Source of the DNA: Paragyromitra xinjiangensis
Taxonomy: Eukaryota > Ascomycota > Pezizomycetes > Pezizales > Discinaceae
Assembly (NCBI GenBank): GCA_038503065.1
Contig: JBCAMK010000004.1
Location: forward strand, 1,749,001-1,813,000
DNA: 64,000 bases
Reading direction: 5' to 3'
A program made the position numbers and the translations under genes. Shown in pieces: positions 1 to 11,776 of the stretch. Positions within the stretch are counted from its first letter, which is position 1. Every line of letters begins with the position of its first letter. The notes under the pieces are model-generated. The model was not told where the DNA came from, did not search any database, and saw only the letters and a program-made list of their open reading frames with translations.

Positions 1-865
1 CATTTCCGGTCGATATGTTGCTCGCACATCTTATGCCAGACTACATCATCATCGGCCAACATTCTCCACCTGTGGCTTACTTGTGCGGCTTTGCATAGTG
101 ACGCCGTGTCGAGATAGCATAGTATCTTGAAAGAAATCTCTGGGGGAAGAGCGCTGAGAAAATCGATGCGGATTAAGTCTCGAAGAGCGGCGGAGATAAG
201 AGAGAGCTGAGGGAAGCAACACTGGGTTAAGATACCCTGGAGCATGAGGTTTCGATGTGTAGCCGGAGCCGCAGAAAACAATGACCACACGTCAGAGATT
301 GCTTGTTGATCTGCAGCTGGAAGAGTTTCCATCCCCTTGAAACGTGAATCAGCGACAATGCATGCACAGAGCAGCAGAGGAAGCTTGGCAGACAAACCTT
401 CTGCAGCTGCTCCATGTTCGGCTCATCAGCCTGTCTTCGACATTTGATATCGGGTCTGTGCCTGTAACAAAATTTCGTGTTGCCCTTCTGCTCGATGTCC
501 TGTTGTGTGTCCTGCTGTTCTTGAGGACCTTGAGGAGCGTATTGCCCAGGGATGTGCTTTGAAAGGAAAGGAGCGACATCTTTTCGGACGGATTCGGCGG
601 TGTCTGCTGGAATAGCAGCAGCATAGAGCTCAGGCTCGCTATCGTCCATTTCAGAGGCAGAACTGCTATTGAAGACGGAGGCTCTTTTAAGTTTTTTGAG
701 AGGTCTCTCTACGTCGCCACAAGGCTTCACTAGGGACGAGATGGAAGCCAAAAGCGTGGGGGTGATTGGGAGTGATCGTTTGTGGGATAGAGATGGCAGT
801 TGTGTTGGTGTTGGTGGTAGTTGTAGTGGTGGTGGAAGAGCACGTCGTTGTGGGGCAACCGTCAT
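1..865 (-). CDS. sconB: SconB/Scon-2/Met30-type F-box protein, N-terminal part (runs off window)
   Basis: Substrate-recognition subunit of an SCF ubiquitin ligase that represses sulfur assimilation by controlling the CYS3/MetR activator. The two exons in the window are complement(398..865) and complement(1..335). A 62-bp intron (336..397) separates them, with donor GTTTGT and acceptor CAAG, phase 0. About 267 residues are visible. Exon 1 has a Ser/Pro-rich N terminus and the family signature [19 protein letters not shown]. Exon 2 contains the F-box, including [19 protein letters not shown] and the [12 protein letters not shown] end. The WD40 repeats should lie left of position 1. The ATG at 865 is the first in-frame ATG; upstream codons to 1000 are open but have only a TTG. 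It is divergent from atg17. Identity rests on recalled family motifs. The start is less certain than the identity, because an upstream intron is possible. Confidence 0.9.
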
Positions 866-1603
866 TTTTGTCGATTGTGGCGTCCAACCAGGGGAATTGG
901 AACGGGTGTGACGAAAAGCTGGACGTGGGGGGAAGGTGGATTTGCTTGTTTGGGGGAAGAGAGAGCGTTGGGTGAGAAGGCAACGTTTGATGTTCGACAA
1001 CTCTCGAGATGGAATGATGGTGGCGGGATTCGGTGATTTTCTTTGTTTTTTCTATGGTGAAATACTCTTCCTTCTGCTCTGCAATAGCGAAGGAAGGAGA
1101 AGGCAATGGATGAGTTTTTAACGATGGGTCCTACTCGGCTGGTTGACGAGACGGTCTTTGGGCGTTGGTATGTGCATGGGTTAGGGTTTGAGGATACTTC
1201 AACGTTCTCATCATTTTCTCGGCGATGGCACCATCACACGCAAGCTTTCTTGAGGAGTTTGGACGTTACCCGACGGGAGCTCAAACTTGCCACCCCGACG
1301 GGAATACGACAGATTCGGCCAATAACCCCCTCCTGCTGCTATTGTTCTTGCGTGCTCGGCTTGAGGCTCTGATCATCCCGCATTCCCGTGAACGCCATCC
1401 GTCTTCAGCATTACAGGATAGTTTTGCTGTCATAGCTCTAGATACTTAATTTGCTATCGTAGATAGCTAGAGTCCCTTTCTTGCTTGAGTCCCGGTATCC
1501 TCCTCCACTCGCGAAGAGACACAAACTCGCCACTAAAAAATAATTCTATAAAACAGTAAACGGTTAGGTCCGCAATACAAATATAGCATTAGTCGCATCG
1601 AAA
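866..1603. promoter_or_regulatory. Divergent promoter region between sconB and atg17
   Basis: 738 bp with no convincing ORF separates the two divergent genes. The sconB-proximal half is rich in G/T on the plus strand (C/A on the sconB sense strand). A TATA-like CTATAAAAC lies at 1546-1554, about 50 bp before the atg17 ATG. One exact CYS3-type palindrome lies at 1225-1234. Transcription starts cannot be placed from sequence alone. Confidence 0.55.
1225..1234. promoter_or_regulatory. Putative CYS3/MetR sulfur-regulator binding site
   Basis: ATGGCACCAT is an exact match to the Neurospora CYS3 bZIP consensus ATGRYRYCAT. It lies about 360 bp upstream of the sconB ATG. In Neurospora, scon-2 is itself activated by CYS3, which closes a feedback loop, so the position is biologically sensible. 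A match of this degeneracy is expected roughly once per 65 kb, so about a 1% chance in this intergenic region. Occupancy is inferred. Confidence 0.5.
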
Positions 1604-3426
1604 ATGTCACCATCTTTGCTATCGGTTTTGCAGCAGCCCGCCTCCCCAGCACCTGCGGCAGCTAGAGGAGCTGACCCTTCCACGTCAGTGGATTTGACCA
1701 CCTGGTTCCTTAATGCCAAACGATCACTCTCATCTGTAGGGCTGTGTGCTCGCGCAAATGCCCTAGTAGATTCCGCAAGAGTTGCTTTGCAGGAAGCGAT
1801 TGTCGTTTCCTCGAGATGCATCTTTTTGCGAAATGCTTTGCAGGATCAACTGCTTGTTGCAGTCCAAATAAACAGAATGATGCATACCGCTCGGGAAGTT
1901 TCCAGAACCGAATTTGAGGTTTGTTCTCTTTGAATACTGTTGCTGCTTCTTTGTGTTTTCTGTGAACTTGCTTCGGATATACAGAGCCTATGATAAGATT
2001 TAGTGAATATCGTGATTCCGTGCTTTTGCGCGCGGAAGACGTCAAGTATCCTTTCGAACAAAGCTGATGCAAGATATGGTATAATCCTAGAAAATGCTAG
2101 TGGACTTGGATAATGCCGATGACAGGCTTAACAAAACTTTGGACGTTCTCCGGAATTCTATAGTAGATCCTGCTTTCAATATACCTAATCCTGAAAGTGA
2201 GGATCCAACCTTGATGACAAAGACTCGAACATTGCACGATTTTGTCGATGATGAGGGCATTGAGAATCTCAAGTCAAGATTGCGACATTCGATCGACCAG
2301 GTTCAGGTATTCACCAGCTTTCCTTCATCATTGCCTTGGACGCGTAGCTTATTGCAACAATTCTTTTGTGCTGTGGGCTTGCGAGGTGTATAAATTTTTT
2401 TACTGATACTAGATTTTCTTTTTAGGAGTCACATGATGCACTCTTAGTGTCTCTCTCCGCGTTTGACAATGATCTGTTGACCTTGAACACATCCCTTTCA
2501 AATTTGCCTGAGTCCACCCAAAATTACCATAATTTGAGTGAGCCTGTACACCCGTATCTTCAAGTTCTTGAAGAGCATGCTGCAGCTATGGCACAGTTGC
2601 TAGAATCCCTGACACAACACTTCGATCGGTGTTCTGAAGCTCTGAAGCATTCTGAAGCCGCTAGTACCCATAATCAAGAAACCGGAATGATTGATAGTAT
2701 GCCCCTAGAAGAAAAGGCAGATTTATATGCAGTTCTTGAGAGAGATGCTAGGGAAGTTGACGATGTTGTGGCTGAGCTTAAAGAGAGATTTGGTGAGATG
2801 GAGTCTATATCATCCTACGTAGGAAAGCATCTGGAAGACCTGCATATGCTCTCGAGCAATGCTCAAGGGACTTTCTCTCAGTTTGAGGACTTTCAGGGTA
2901 ATTTGGGAGTTTACGTGGAAAAGACAAGAGAATTTGAAACGCAGCAGGATGGATATGCGAGAGCTATGGAAGAAAGATTAGATGAGCTTTGGCAGTTGGG
3001 TGAGTTTTATGAGGGCTTCATGGGAGCTTACGATGCTATGGTTGTCGAAGTAGGCAGGCGTAAGGGGGTCGCTGCGAGGATGGAAGCTATACTCAGAGAC
3101 ACCATGAAGAAGCTGCAGGGGCTTTACGAGGGTAAGGGTTCTTTTGCTGCTTGTTCATGCTGGGCTTTCCATCGTGCCACGGTTAGTGTATTGAGCAAGA
3201 CTTTGATACTAACTAGTTGTATTGTCTAGACGATTTGGCAGAAAGGGAGGCTTTCAAAGAGGAACAGGGAGACCACTTACCGATGGATATTTGGACCGGG
3301 ATAATGGATCCTCCAGTTCGGTATACAGTAGTTAAGGATACAGGAGGGGGTAGTGATTTACCGGGAGTTAGTAAAGAGGCTATTCAGAAGGCCCTCGAGA
3401 GAAAGCAAACGAAACAAGGTTTATGA
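1604..3426 (+). CDS. atg17: Autophagy-related protein 17 (Atg17), four exons
   Basis: Atg17 is the coiled-coil scaffold of the Atg1 kinase complex that organises the phagophore assembly site on starvation. I read the exons as 1604..1918, 2091..2306, 2426..3131 and 3230..3426, giving 477 aa, within the range of filamentous fungal Atg17. Introns are 172, 119 and 98 bp in phases 0, 0 and 1. Donors are GTTTGT, GTATTC and GTAAGG; acceptors are CCTAG, TTTAG and GTCTAG. Intron 3 has a perfect TACTAAC branch motif. Family hallmarks are the N-terminal WFLNAKRSLSSVGLCARAN block, the mid-protein DDRLNKTLDVLR and LHDFVDDEGIENL, long helical segments, and the C-terminal EREAFKEEQGDHLPMDIW. The ATG at 1604 is the first in the exon-1 frame. 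All exons are open with no sign of decay. Confidence 0.93.
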
Positions 3427-6400
3427 GGCGATTCGGTATCCTTTATGATGGCTAGGGAGTTAAATTCGGGGGTTTTGGGTACATGAGATTTCAGATTTTG
3501 AAAATTATTTAGTTAATGCCCCTCTGGGGTGATAGTTTGCTTGGCCTTGGCATCGATTATTGGTGAAACAGGACTGCTTCGGTCAAAGTGATTACCCGGC
3601 CACAGGATAGGGTAGAAATACTTTTTTGGGAATTAAGAACTAATTATAGTTGCAAAGTATTTGCTTATCGTTTTTGCCACGAATAGAGATGGAGGAAAAA
3701 TCCGAAAGTTTGGGCAGTGTTGTGGCTAGGATGAACTCCCCCCAAAATCACTAGTATGTACTACATTACATACCTTGTGCCAGTATGTATCTCAGCCACA
3801 TGCACATCAGCGCTGCAACCATGCAAAGGCTGACAGCTTATCTTGCTAGATCTGTGAGGGTGCATCTTTCCTAAACATCGAGCAAAGCTTGGAAAACGAC
3901 AGATCTTTTTTTTGAAAGTATGAAGCATGGTGATGTTTATGAAGAAATGAGATAGGGAAGGGTCTAGCGGATAAACTGAATATGTATCGGGGTGACGGAT
4001 GATTAGACGGAGCTTGCAAACCTGCATGAGCCAACGCGACATGAAGTGTACATTTATTTGAATAGCCGAAGGGGAGTGAAAAAAGGGTTGTAAAGTTCTT
4101 GTCGCGCTGTAGATGGAAAAGACGTTGGTGGTGCGAAAGTGGGTGTTCATTTATCCTCTCTTCCCTTTCGTTTAAGGGCAACATGTAGTAATTCGGAAAC
4201 ATGATGATCTGTATATGCATATTGTAACTAGGGTTGAGAAGCGTCATTTAAACTATGTATATTGGGAAATTTTTATACGGCAGCCTGGTGTGCTAGCGGG
4301 CCAAGTGATTGTATTATAAACATAGTGGGTCATATTCAAGCAGAGCAATGGTATGGGTATACACACGCATGAGGGGGGTTTAAGTTTAAACCGGCGCGGG
4401 TGGATTTCTAAGACTTAATTTGTAGATAGGAGAAGGCTTTAATGTGATAGGGTGTGAAGACGCACGTTTTCTTTGGGAAACGCTCTGTGCGGCCGGAAGC
4501 ATAGGCTCAGCGTATATGTAGCTGCGAGCTCTGTGATATTATATACAGAAGTATATGTACTCTGGTATCAATATCACGATCGCGATTAGAGTAGGTGTTT
4601 ATGAATTTGGTCCAGTCAGGAAATTGGGGCGTAACAAGAAATCTTATTTCCTCTCGAGTTTTCGCATGTGCATATGCGCATTTTTTATCGTATGACGTTT
4701 TGAGGGTATTTTTAGAAATTGGGCTTTACGATATCGATGTGTAGGTGATGATAGTCATATAACTATCATGTACTTTAACTTAATTTGAATTGAAGATTGC
4801 TCTGTGCTGAAGTGAGGAAGGTCACTAGTTGAATCTGAGGGGAGACTGTGGGTGGTACTGACGGTGCACCAGTGGTGATGGGACTATGAACTGTTCAACG
4901 GAATACAAGTTTGCCAAAGTACAAGAACTATCCATTCCAAGCAAATATACTTTAGTGTATTGAGACCTAGTGCAAGGAACAGGTGAGGGGTCGTGCTTCG
5001 GTGTGCTGCCTCGGGAGAACCGGGGATTGAAATTGCTTGAGAGAACATTGCTGGAATTATAACAACATAAGACATCGGCTATCCCATAACTGATCCTAAC
5101 TAGAATGACTCATCCCATAGCCTTGAATTCTGGCGCTTCATGAGTCCTTATTATAACAGGGAGCGTAACAACAAGTTACCAACTGTCATGATAGCTAATC
5201 TGACGTTGGACTAGCCCTTGCGACTAGCCGCGCATATGCCAAATCACTAGAGTGGGTTGTCGAGTATACTAGAAGATACGTGCACACACGTCTTTCTGTT
5301 TACCTAAGTTTTTTTTGCCTCTCCGCATGTATCCTTAGTAGCCAGGGTGTTAGGTTGTAGGTATACACTCAGATTTTGTAGCATCGATATCAATCTAGAA
5401 GATAAAATGTATTCGAAGAATAGGTGGTATGAGGCTCGAGAAATTTTTTGTGTACAGTGTAAATTTGGTTTCGTCGATGTGAATTAAAACTAATGATAAG
5501 GGTGTCTAGTTGGGGATTCTGAAAATAAACACTAATGGGAGGATCATGTACGCCTTTTATTCATTCATTCTATTCTTCAAGACGGCTAGAAAAACTAGTC
5601 GTAATTGATGGCTGCTACCTGGTTACTTAGGACAGTATGCATTTCGCTTACCTCATTCTAAAAATTATGGGGTTTTCTCGAAGAGTTTACAGCCTATATT
5701 TTGGAGAGGCGTAAAGCCAGCATGCGCAAAGGGGTTGTCTCTTAAACGAAGAAATCGCAAAAATGTGTACCAAACGAGGCTCGTGGACGTAAGATATTGC
5801 TTCCTAATAACTCATGTATTCTCCCCGCTCAGGGTGTGTCTGCTAGTTACTTGTGCTGTTCAGGAATTTCGAATTTCTCTTGTTACCCCGTACTGAACAC
5901 ATCAAACACCCGGCTTCCGGCACTACAAGGCAAGGCTGTATGTGCAATACTTTAGGGTATTCTTACATATTTAAGATAATCTTAGTTATTAAATATTTAT
6001 CTTATTTGAATACGATTTGTGCTGTACGCGTGTGGCTGCATGCAGCTGTGAAGAAAGAGGTAGTTGCGTTTCGCTGGGGCAGTAGTTACAATAAATTAAC
6101 CCTGATGCTTCGAATTTTCTATTGGATTTGTTCCTACAGCCATTAATTAATTTTTATGTCATTGATTCATTGGTTAGTTCTTTAAGTGCTAATTTTTATG
6201 GCGATTGTAAGTGGCGGCTTGGAATTTTAGTTTACTTTAATCCTACAATTATTCGTGCTCAACTAATTCTGAGTGAACAAATAGCGGTATAATAAAGCGG
6301 CTTACAATTTCTTATATTAAACTTCCCGGGTTACTCTTGTTTTATCCATCATCTACTACAGTCTCTGAAATATCTATCACTATTCTATTCATTATACTAA

Positions 6401-7238
6401 TATCAGAGGGTCGGTTTGTGTGGGATTTAACTAAGCTAGTTGGCTCGATCAGCCTAGCCAGGATCTTTAGGTGTGGTGGTGCTTTATAAGGCAGACAAGT
6501 TGATCGATGTGAAGACATGGCCACTAAATCTTAGCTAGAAATGTGTTATGGTAGTACTATCATGTTTAAACGGGGGTTTATCTTGTTTCTTTTTAAACCA
6601 ACGGTTACCAACCGTTTTTGGCTTGCTATTCTGCATGTCTTATTCGGCAACTTAGCGGAAAGGATCACACTGTGAAACCAAAATAATTGGATTTCCGTAT
6701 ATGAAGAGGTGTGATCTAGGGGTGGAGGTTGTAGAAAATTAGGATGGGGTGGTATCGCCAATATTCAGGCGGGGATATTTACTTGCAGGTTATTCGTTCT
6801 CGAGGACTTCTGTGGGTCAAAAGCCAGGTTAGGATCAATCGAGTTATCGTGAAGAAGCACACTAATCATTGTTGAACTATTGAGGTGCCTTGGTCCGATT
6901 AGAGGGGCTTACGAGAAAGCAGTATTCTCGATAGCTATGGAAGGGAGGATTCTGAGTGATGGTGCATAGGTACTTCGCACTAAATCTATCGGACTAAATG
7001 TATGTAAGCTAAGGTATACAGCTATTTTACAGATCTTATTAAAGTTGATTCCAGTTTTGCTAATCTTGGCTTGTCTCCAGGGAATGGAAATGGATCGGTA
7101 CTCGTTTCAGCCGGACTTTAACTTAGAACGTCTTAGCATATGTGACCATTTCAATGGATAGCGGTAGCTGGTCTTTAACGAATCTTTCAGATTTCTGTTT
7201 GCCATTAAAGCTTTGAATGTTTAGCTAGATGGTGCATG
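3427..7238. other. Gene-poor intergenic DNA
   Basis: AT-rich sequence between atg17 and an inverted-repeat element. The longest ORFs are about 60-130 codons, overlap one another in antisense frames, and show no recognisable domain or splice-linked continuation. I saw no tRNA, rRNA or clear repeat. It may hold the atg17 3' UTR and lineage-specific non-coding sequence. Confidence 0.5.
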
Positions 7239-8022
7239 TATGTGTTCCGACCGATATTGCATTAGGGCCCATTTACAAATAGGTCGGCCGATAGGAAAAT
7301 AGGTCAACCCATTTACAAACAGGACCACTTTGAGTATCGGCTGGCCCATCTACAAATTGACCCTCAAAGATGGCCGATCTTCAAATGAAATTTTTTTTCA
7401 ACCATGGCCATAGCTCAGACCTTTAATCACCTCCAACCACCACTGCACCTAACCATCACAACTTCACCTTGCAACATTTTAAATGCTCCCCAATTTTGAT
7501 ACTTGAACTTTCATTCTCTACTGGTAATGTACTGTATTGCGTACCATATTGTGCACCTTTGGGAGAGTTCATCATCATGATTATCAGGTTGTAGTAGATT
7601 TTTCAAACTGCTATAATAGTATATGGTGATCATCATACTCGTGTGGTGTGGTGTACCTTATTTAGAAACATGGGGTTCTTTGAATACCGTAATATCTCGT
7701 TAGTATTGAACGCGACCAGGCTAGGCAGTTTAAAATCGACCTTATCAGAACTGACAAAGTCACCCTTGAAGGACCGAGAATTGGTTCCCAAACCACCGAA
7801 CCGCTTCCCCAAAACGGAGATTTTTATTTAAGTATTTTGACCTCGTCCAGCCCGGTTGCGTTCAATACAAACGAGATATTACGGTATGGGACATCTTTTA
7901 GTATCAATTTGTAGATGGGCCAGCTGATACTCAAAGTAGTCCCGTTTGTAAATGGGATGGCCTATTTTCCTATCGGCCGACTCATTTGTAAATGGGCGAG
8001 AATTGAATGCTGGTCGGAACAT
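7239..8022. repeat. Inverted-repeat (MITE-like) element with about 134-bp arms
   Basis: Left arm 7239-7372 and right arm 7889-8022 are reverse complements at roughly 85% identity by eye. Shared blocks include GTTCCGACC, TCGGCCGATAGGAAAATAGG and GGCCCATCTACAAATTGA. Each arm has three direct sub-repeats of the form CCCATYTACAAAY. The roughly 520-bp interior has no convincing ORF. A second, shorter inverted repeat is nested inside (7683-7889). No TSD could be defined, and the transposon class is unknown. Confidence 0.65.
7683..7889. repeat. Inner hairpin with about 40-bp arms
   Basis: Arm 7683-7725 (contains CCGTAATATCTCGTTAGTAT) pairs with 7845-7889 (contains ATACAAACGAGATATTACGG), with a loop of about 120 bp. 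Its right arm abuts the right arm of the larger inverted repeat. This suggests either a nested element or a composite terminal structure. Confidence 0.6.
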
Positions 8023-9559
8023 ATGTTTAGGTATGGCTTTAGAGAATTTTGGGCAGAGAATTTCTTTTCAACAACAGAAGATGTGTGCCGACCACTCTTT
8101 GACTTACTCTCTGACATTGGTGGAAGGGAAATACTTGAGATCTAAGTTTCAATGGAAGGGTGGAATGAATGTGCACGTGGAGGAATCGAAAATGTGTTGA
8201 TCAATATTCGACTCGTAATCAATTGCAAGCGTAGAATTTTTGTTTTTCCGGCGTTGGTCTAAGTTTTATATCATAATTGGTATTGTATCCTTTAGAGGCT
8301 AAAAGCACATGGCGACGTCGACTAGGAAGTGAGTGACAGTAGTCACTAAATTGACTGGGCCGTATCAACTAATGGAGCTAATTTTCCAAAGTTTAACCTT
8401 GTTGGCCATCTGTCAAGCAGTCTCTTGTTTACTCTTCGCGCGGCGCATCGGTGCGGCTTTAGGAGGGTTTATGTTGCAATTGGACACTAATGTGAAACGC
8501 TATATCATAATTTTTAGACTGTTTGAACTAGGAAAAACTTGATAGAGCTTATTATCATCAGCTCCAAGACTGTGGTAACTCAATAATCCTGTATACGTAA
8601 GCTAATACTTCAATTGCAAGCTCGAGAAATTAGCCTATCTCGGGGACTGTGGGGTGTGAAATGACGAACGAGATAAAAGCATGTGAGCATAAACGACGTA
8701 AGGTAGTATTAGGGTAGTAGAAAAGTGGAATGTATCCCATAAATCCACGAAATGTCGCTTTTGCGACTATAGGAAAATCGAGGAGGGGTTTGAATGAATA
8801 CTTCTTATCGAGGAGGATTTCACTACCTATATGTATAGTTTTACTCCAATGGAAATTCTAATCTAAGGAGAAGCTATTCGAAGATAATTTTGAAACATTA
8901 AGCTAAGTGAAGTGGGTAAGAGATGGAACCCATGCGAAGCACGAAGAAATTTTTCGTAGGACTATAACTTTATATATATTATATAACGCAGCTGTAGCTG
9001 GGAACGCTTCTCGCTCCGCTGGCCTCCCTTTAACATTTTGGGATGCCTTAAATCTGGTTGGGAGGGTGTACATATATAATAGGGTTTAGAGGTAGGTGGT
9101 GTTGATACTTGACTCTTATTTTAACTTGAGGTTTATTGGACGAGGGCTGATTGATTGACTGACTGACTGGTAATTCATACACGCATCCAAACCTTTGGAT
9201 TATGGCGGTATTGGATGAGGGCGAAGTATAGATTAATATGTATTGGTATCGGGACACATGGCTTTGGGATTATTCTGCCTTGTGTCGAACCAGGCTCTGG
9301 GGCCCTGTTGGCATAGTCTCATACTCAGCCCATACTGCGCAGCCTCGAGCTCAGGTAGTACGGGGTGGGAACGAACCTATGTTAGCATTGTCTGCCATCA
9401 TACAGCTACATGTATATGCAATCAGAACTTAACTTTTTAATTAAGCGAATTGAAACTTGCAAAAATGAGCTGAAGATTAGGAGTAACAAAGTGAAATGAG
9501 TTTCTAGCCGTTAACTTGCGTTTTCATCATTTACTAGGGTTTGTGGTTAATCAATACAT
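8023..9559. other. Intergenic DNA, no gene recognised
   Basis: AT-rich. The ORFs are no longer than about 80 codons, without domains. A short GACT repeat lies near 9157-9170. The right end includes the 3' flank of the DUF2235 gene on the minus strand. Confidence 0.45.
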
Positions 9560-11144
9560 TCACCACTCGACTTCCTTCGGCATTTCTTCACCCAACATAT
9601 TCTTGACAACATACTTCCCCGCTAGCTTCTTCTCTATATTTCCCAGAATGTCTTCATACAGCCTCCTGCCATCCTTTTCCCAAAACCCTTCTTCTTTCCA
9701 TACCCACCCCTTAAGCGCCTTACTTTCCCAACCCATGACTATTTTCATCCTGATTCTTACCGATTTGTGGATGGTCTCTTCTGTTTCGTTCGGGCTTCCG
9801 TAATTGCCAGGAGTCCTATAATTTCCGCTGAAGATCCTCATCATTCCAGTGGCGGAATCATAAACCGTTCCTGCTGCCCACTCTTGGGAATAAGTATCTG
9901 CGTGGTTCTGAATTATACTTTTCAAGTATCTCTTGCTGAACACAAGAAAAGGTGACAATTGTTGGATCATCCATGCAAGAGTTATATCCGCTATTTCTTG
10001 ATTTTCGTAACCGCCACCAATATTTGTATGTACTCCTGGAAACCAGACTTGCTTAAGGTTTGTGCGTGTGTTTAGCGGTTTTTTCCACAAGGTCGGGCCG
10101 AATGGATTTCTGTGCTCATCGAGAGCTAGCGCATGGAAAGCATTTTCAACTCTGTCAGAGAGTTCAACGTTGTGGAAACTATGGGAGTGCTTTGTTTTAG
10201 ATTTAGCAAGTCAGGGATGTGTTGCACTCATGAAAGCTTGTTGTACCTTTGATTTTCACCTCGAGCTATGCTGATATTCCCAAAGAATGGTATTTGAAGA
10301 GAGGGGATCCCGAGCGACCCAACTGTGTCCCAACATCCAATCGTTTTAACAGTGACATTCGGGATAACGAGACTACCATCATCCCTCGAGTGAAGTTGTG
10401 TGACATAACTGACATTGTATTAAGTATTTGTGATGTACTAGTAGTTTGTGCAACCATGGAGGAATAAATCGAGGTGAAGAGCATACTCGGGGTTTTTTGA
10501 AATCTTCTTTTGAGTGTAATCTATCCAAATATCGTGAAAATAATCCATTCCGCGTTTAGTCAAAACGCCAATTGTGCACACCAATCCGCAAACGGATCGA
10601 GCGGTATAGGCACCTCGGGAGAAACCAAGAAGGTGTATCGAATCACCGGGGTGATAATTGTGGGCAAGAAAACCGTAAGCTTCACGAACATGTTCGTCAA
10701 GTCCATATCCAGTTCCGCCTTTACCATGGCGTGCTATTTATTAGCGGCTATGTCTTCGAAAGGCTTAGGCAGCAAACGTCCCGAGTAGTTTGAAGCGTTT
10801 TTGTCGAGTATCATGCGAGCGTAGGGTACTCTTAGACTCACCACCAACGATTTTGTTTAGCGTACCCCCAGTTCCAACTCCACTTTGGTAATAAACGATT
10901 TGGGGTATCCCATCTTTTTTCGTGTAACTCTTAAGGGCTCTAGTAATCCTGGTGACGTTCGTCGGTACATACGGCTCTCCTCCATCGGAACTCTGCCAGG
11001 TGCCTTTCATGCCAATTAACCGTCCAATATCCTAGGGATCTGATGTAGAAGGAAGGAAATTATCTAGTACTACATACCGTCGCAGCAAATGATGATTCGC
11101 TTCTGGCCCGGAAGTTTGTCAAGAAAAGGATCAACTACTGGCAT
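9560..11144 (-). CDS. DUF2235-family alpha/beta-hydrolase-like protein, five exons
   Basis: I read five exons on the minus strand: 11144..11078, 11003..10842, 10718..10487, 10408..10247 and 10178..9560, totalling 1242 nt and 413 aa. All intron phases (1, 1, 2, 2) are consistent across GT-AG junctions. DUF2235 hallmarks appear in order: N-terminal RIIICCDGTWQSS; TNVTRITRA; REAYGFLAHNYHPGD; the nucleophile-elbow motif GFSRGAYTAR (GxSxG-like); WDTVGSLGIP; NAFHALALDEHRNPF; and VWFPGVHTNIGGGY. The domain is predicted to be a serine-hydrolase fold. Bacterial relatives include type VI phospholipase effectors, but fungal substrates are largely unknown. The start ATG at 11144 is 15 codons before the conserved CCDG. 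There are no in-frame stops and it looks functional. A longer C-terminal form is unlikely because a TGA ends the frame at 9560. Confidence 0.9.
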
Positions 11145-11776
11145 GATAAATTCGACCAGGAGGGTTTAATATCAAGGGACGGTGGGAAATGTGGTAAGGA
11201 AGAATGTGGTACGGTTTTATTGATTGCTATAGGAGAGGGTTATTGTATGATTAGATGTATTGATGATGAAGAGAGGAGGAAGCTTGTGACTTGAGCTCCT
11301 CTCTTTATCCCATGGCACGTAGCAACGACTTTTAGAGGCCTTTGAAAGCCTCCACCGAACTCTGCCACCTGCCCACCCACAACAAATCGGTTTTGTGACT
11401 TGGGGAATTGTACTAATGATGTATAATATGTAAAGAGAAGGTATGTAGAAGAAATAGAAATTTGGACACGGAGAAATCTATAAATTCGGGCCTTTCTACT
11501 CGCATATAAAGAAAGAAATCGCCCACGCAACAACGCAACCATAGCGACCCCAACAAAATCAAATAGCCATTAACAACCACAACAGATAACAATAGATTGA
11601 ACTATACTAGGAATATCTAGAGAGATAGGAGAATAAAATGATATCCAGAAAAAATTGAAAGTTGTACAGTACCAAAAAGGGGGGTGGGATTGCTCCTGTA
11701 GTGCTAAAATATCCAGTCAGAAGCGGTTTACCAACGGTAACAGAGACAGCTGCATTATTCTCAGTAATTATTTTAC
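11145..11776. other. Intergenic DNA upstream of the DUF2235 gene
   Basis: Contains the likely promoter of the minus-strand hydrolase gene. No ORF with a recognisable product and no repeat was seen. It ends with TTTAC (11772-11776), one copy of the duplication flanking the solo LTR. Confidence 0.5.

Noticed and set aside
227..1000. A 257-codon uninterrupted ORF from a TTG at 1000 down to 227 as the sconB product
   Set aside because: After codon [10 protein letters not shown] it reads through an intron (336-397) and loses the F-box frame. The spliced version restores the family sequence, and the first ATG is at 865.
3761..4247. Two overlapping minus-strand ORFs of about 130 codons
   Set aside because: No recognisable domain, overlapping frames, no splice partners. 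Treated as chance ORFs.
9560..10090. The 176-codon ORF as a stand-alone truncated hydrolase
   Set aside because: Upstream exons with matching phases and conserved DUF2235 motifs extend it to a complete 413-aa protein.
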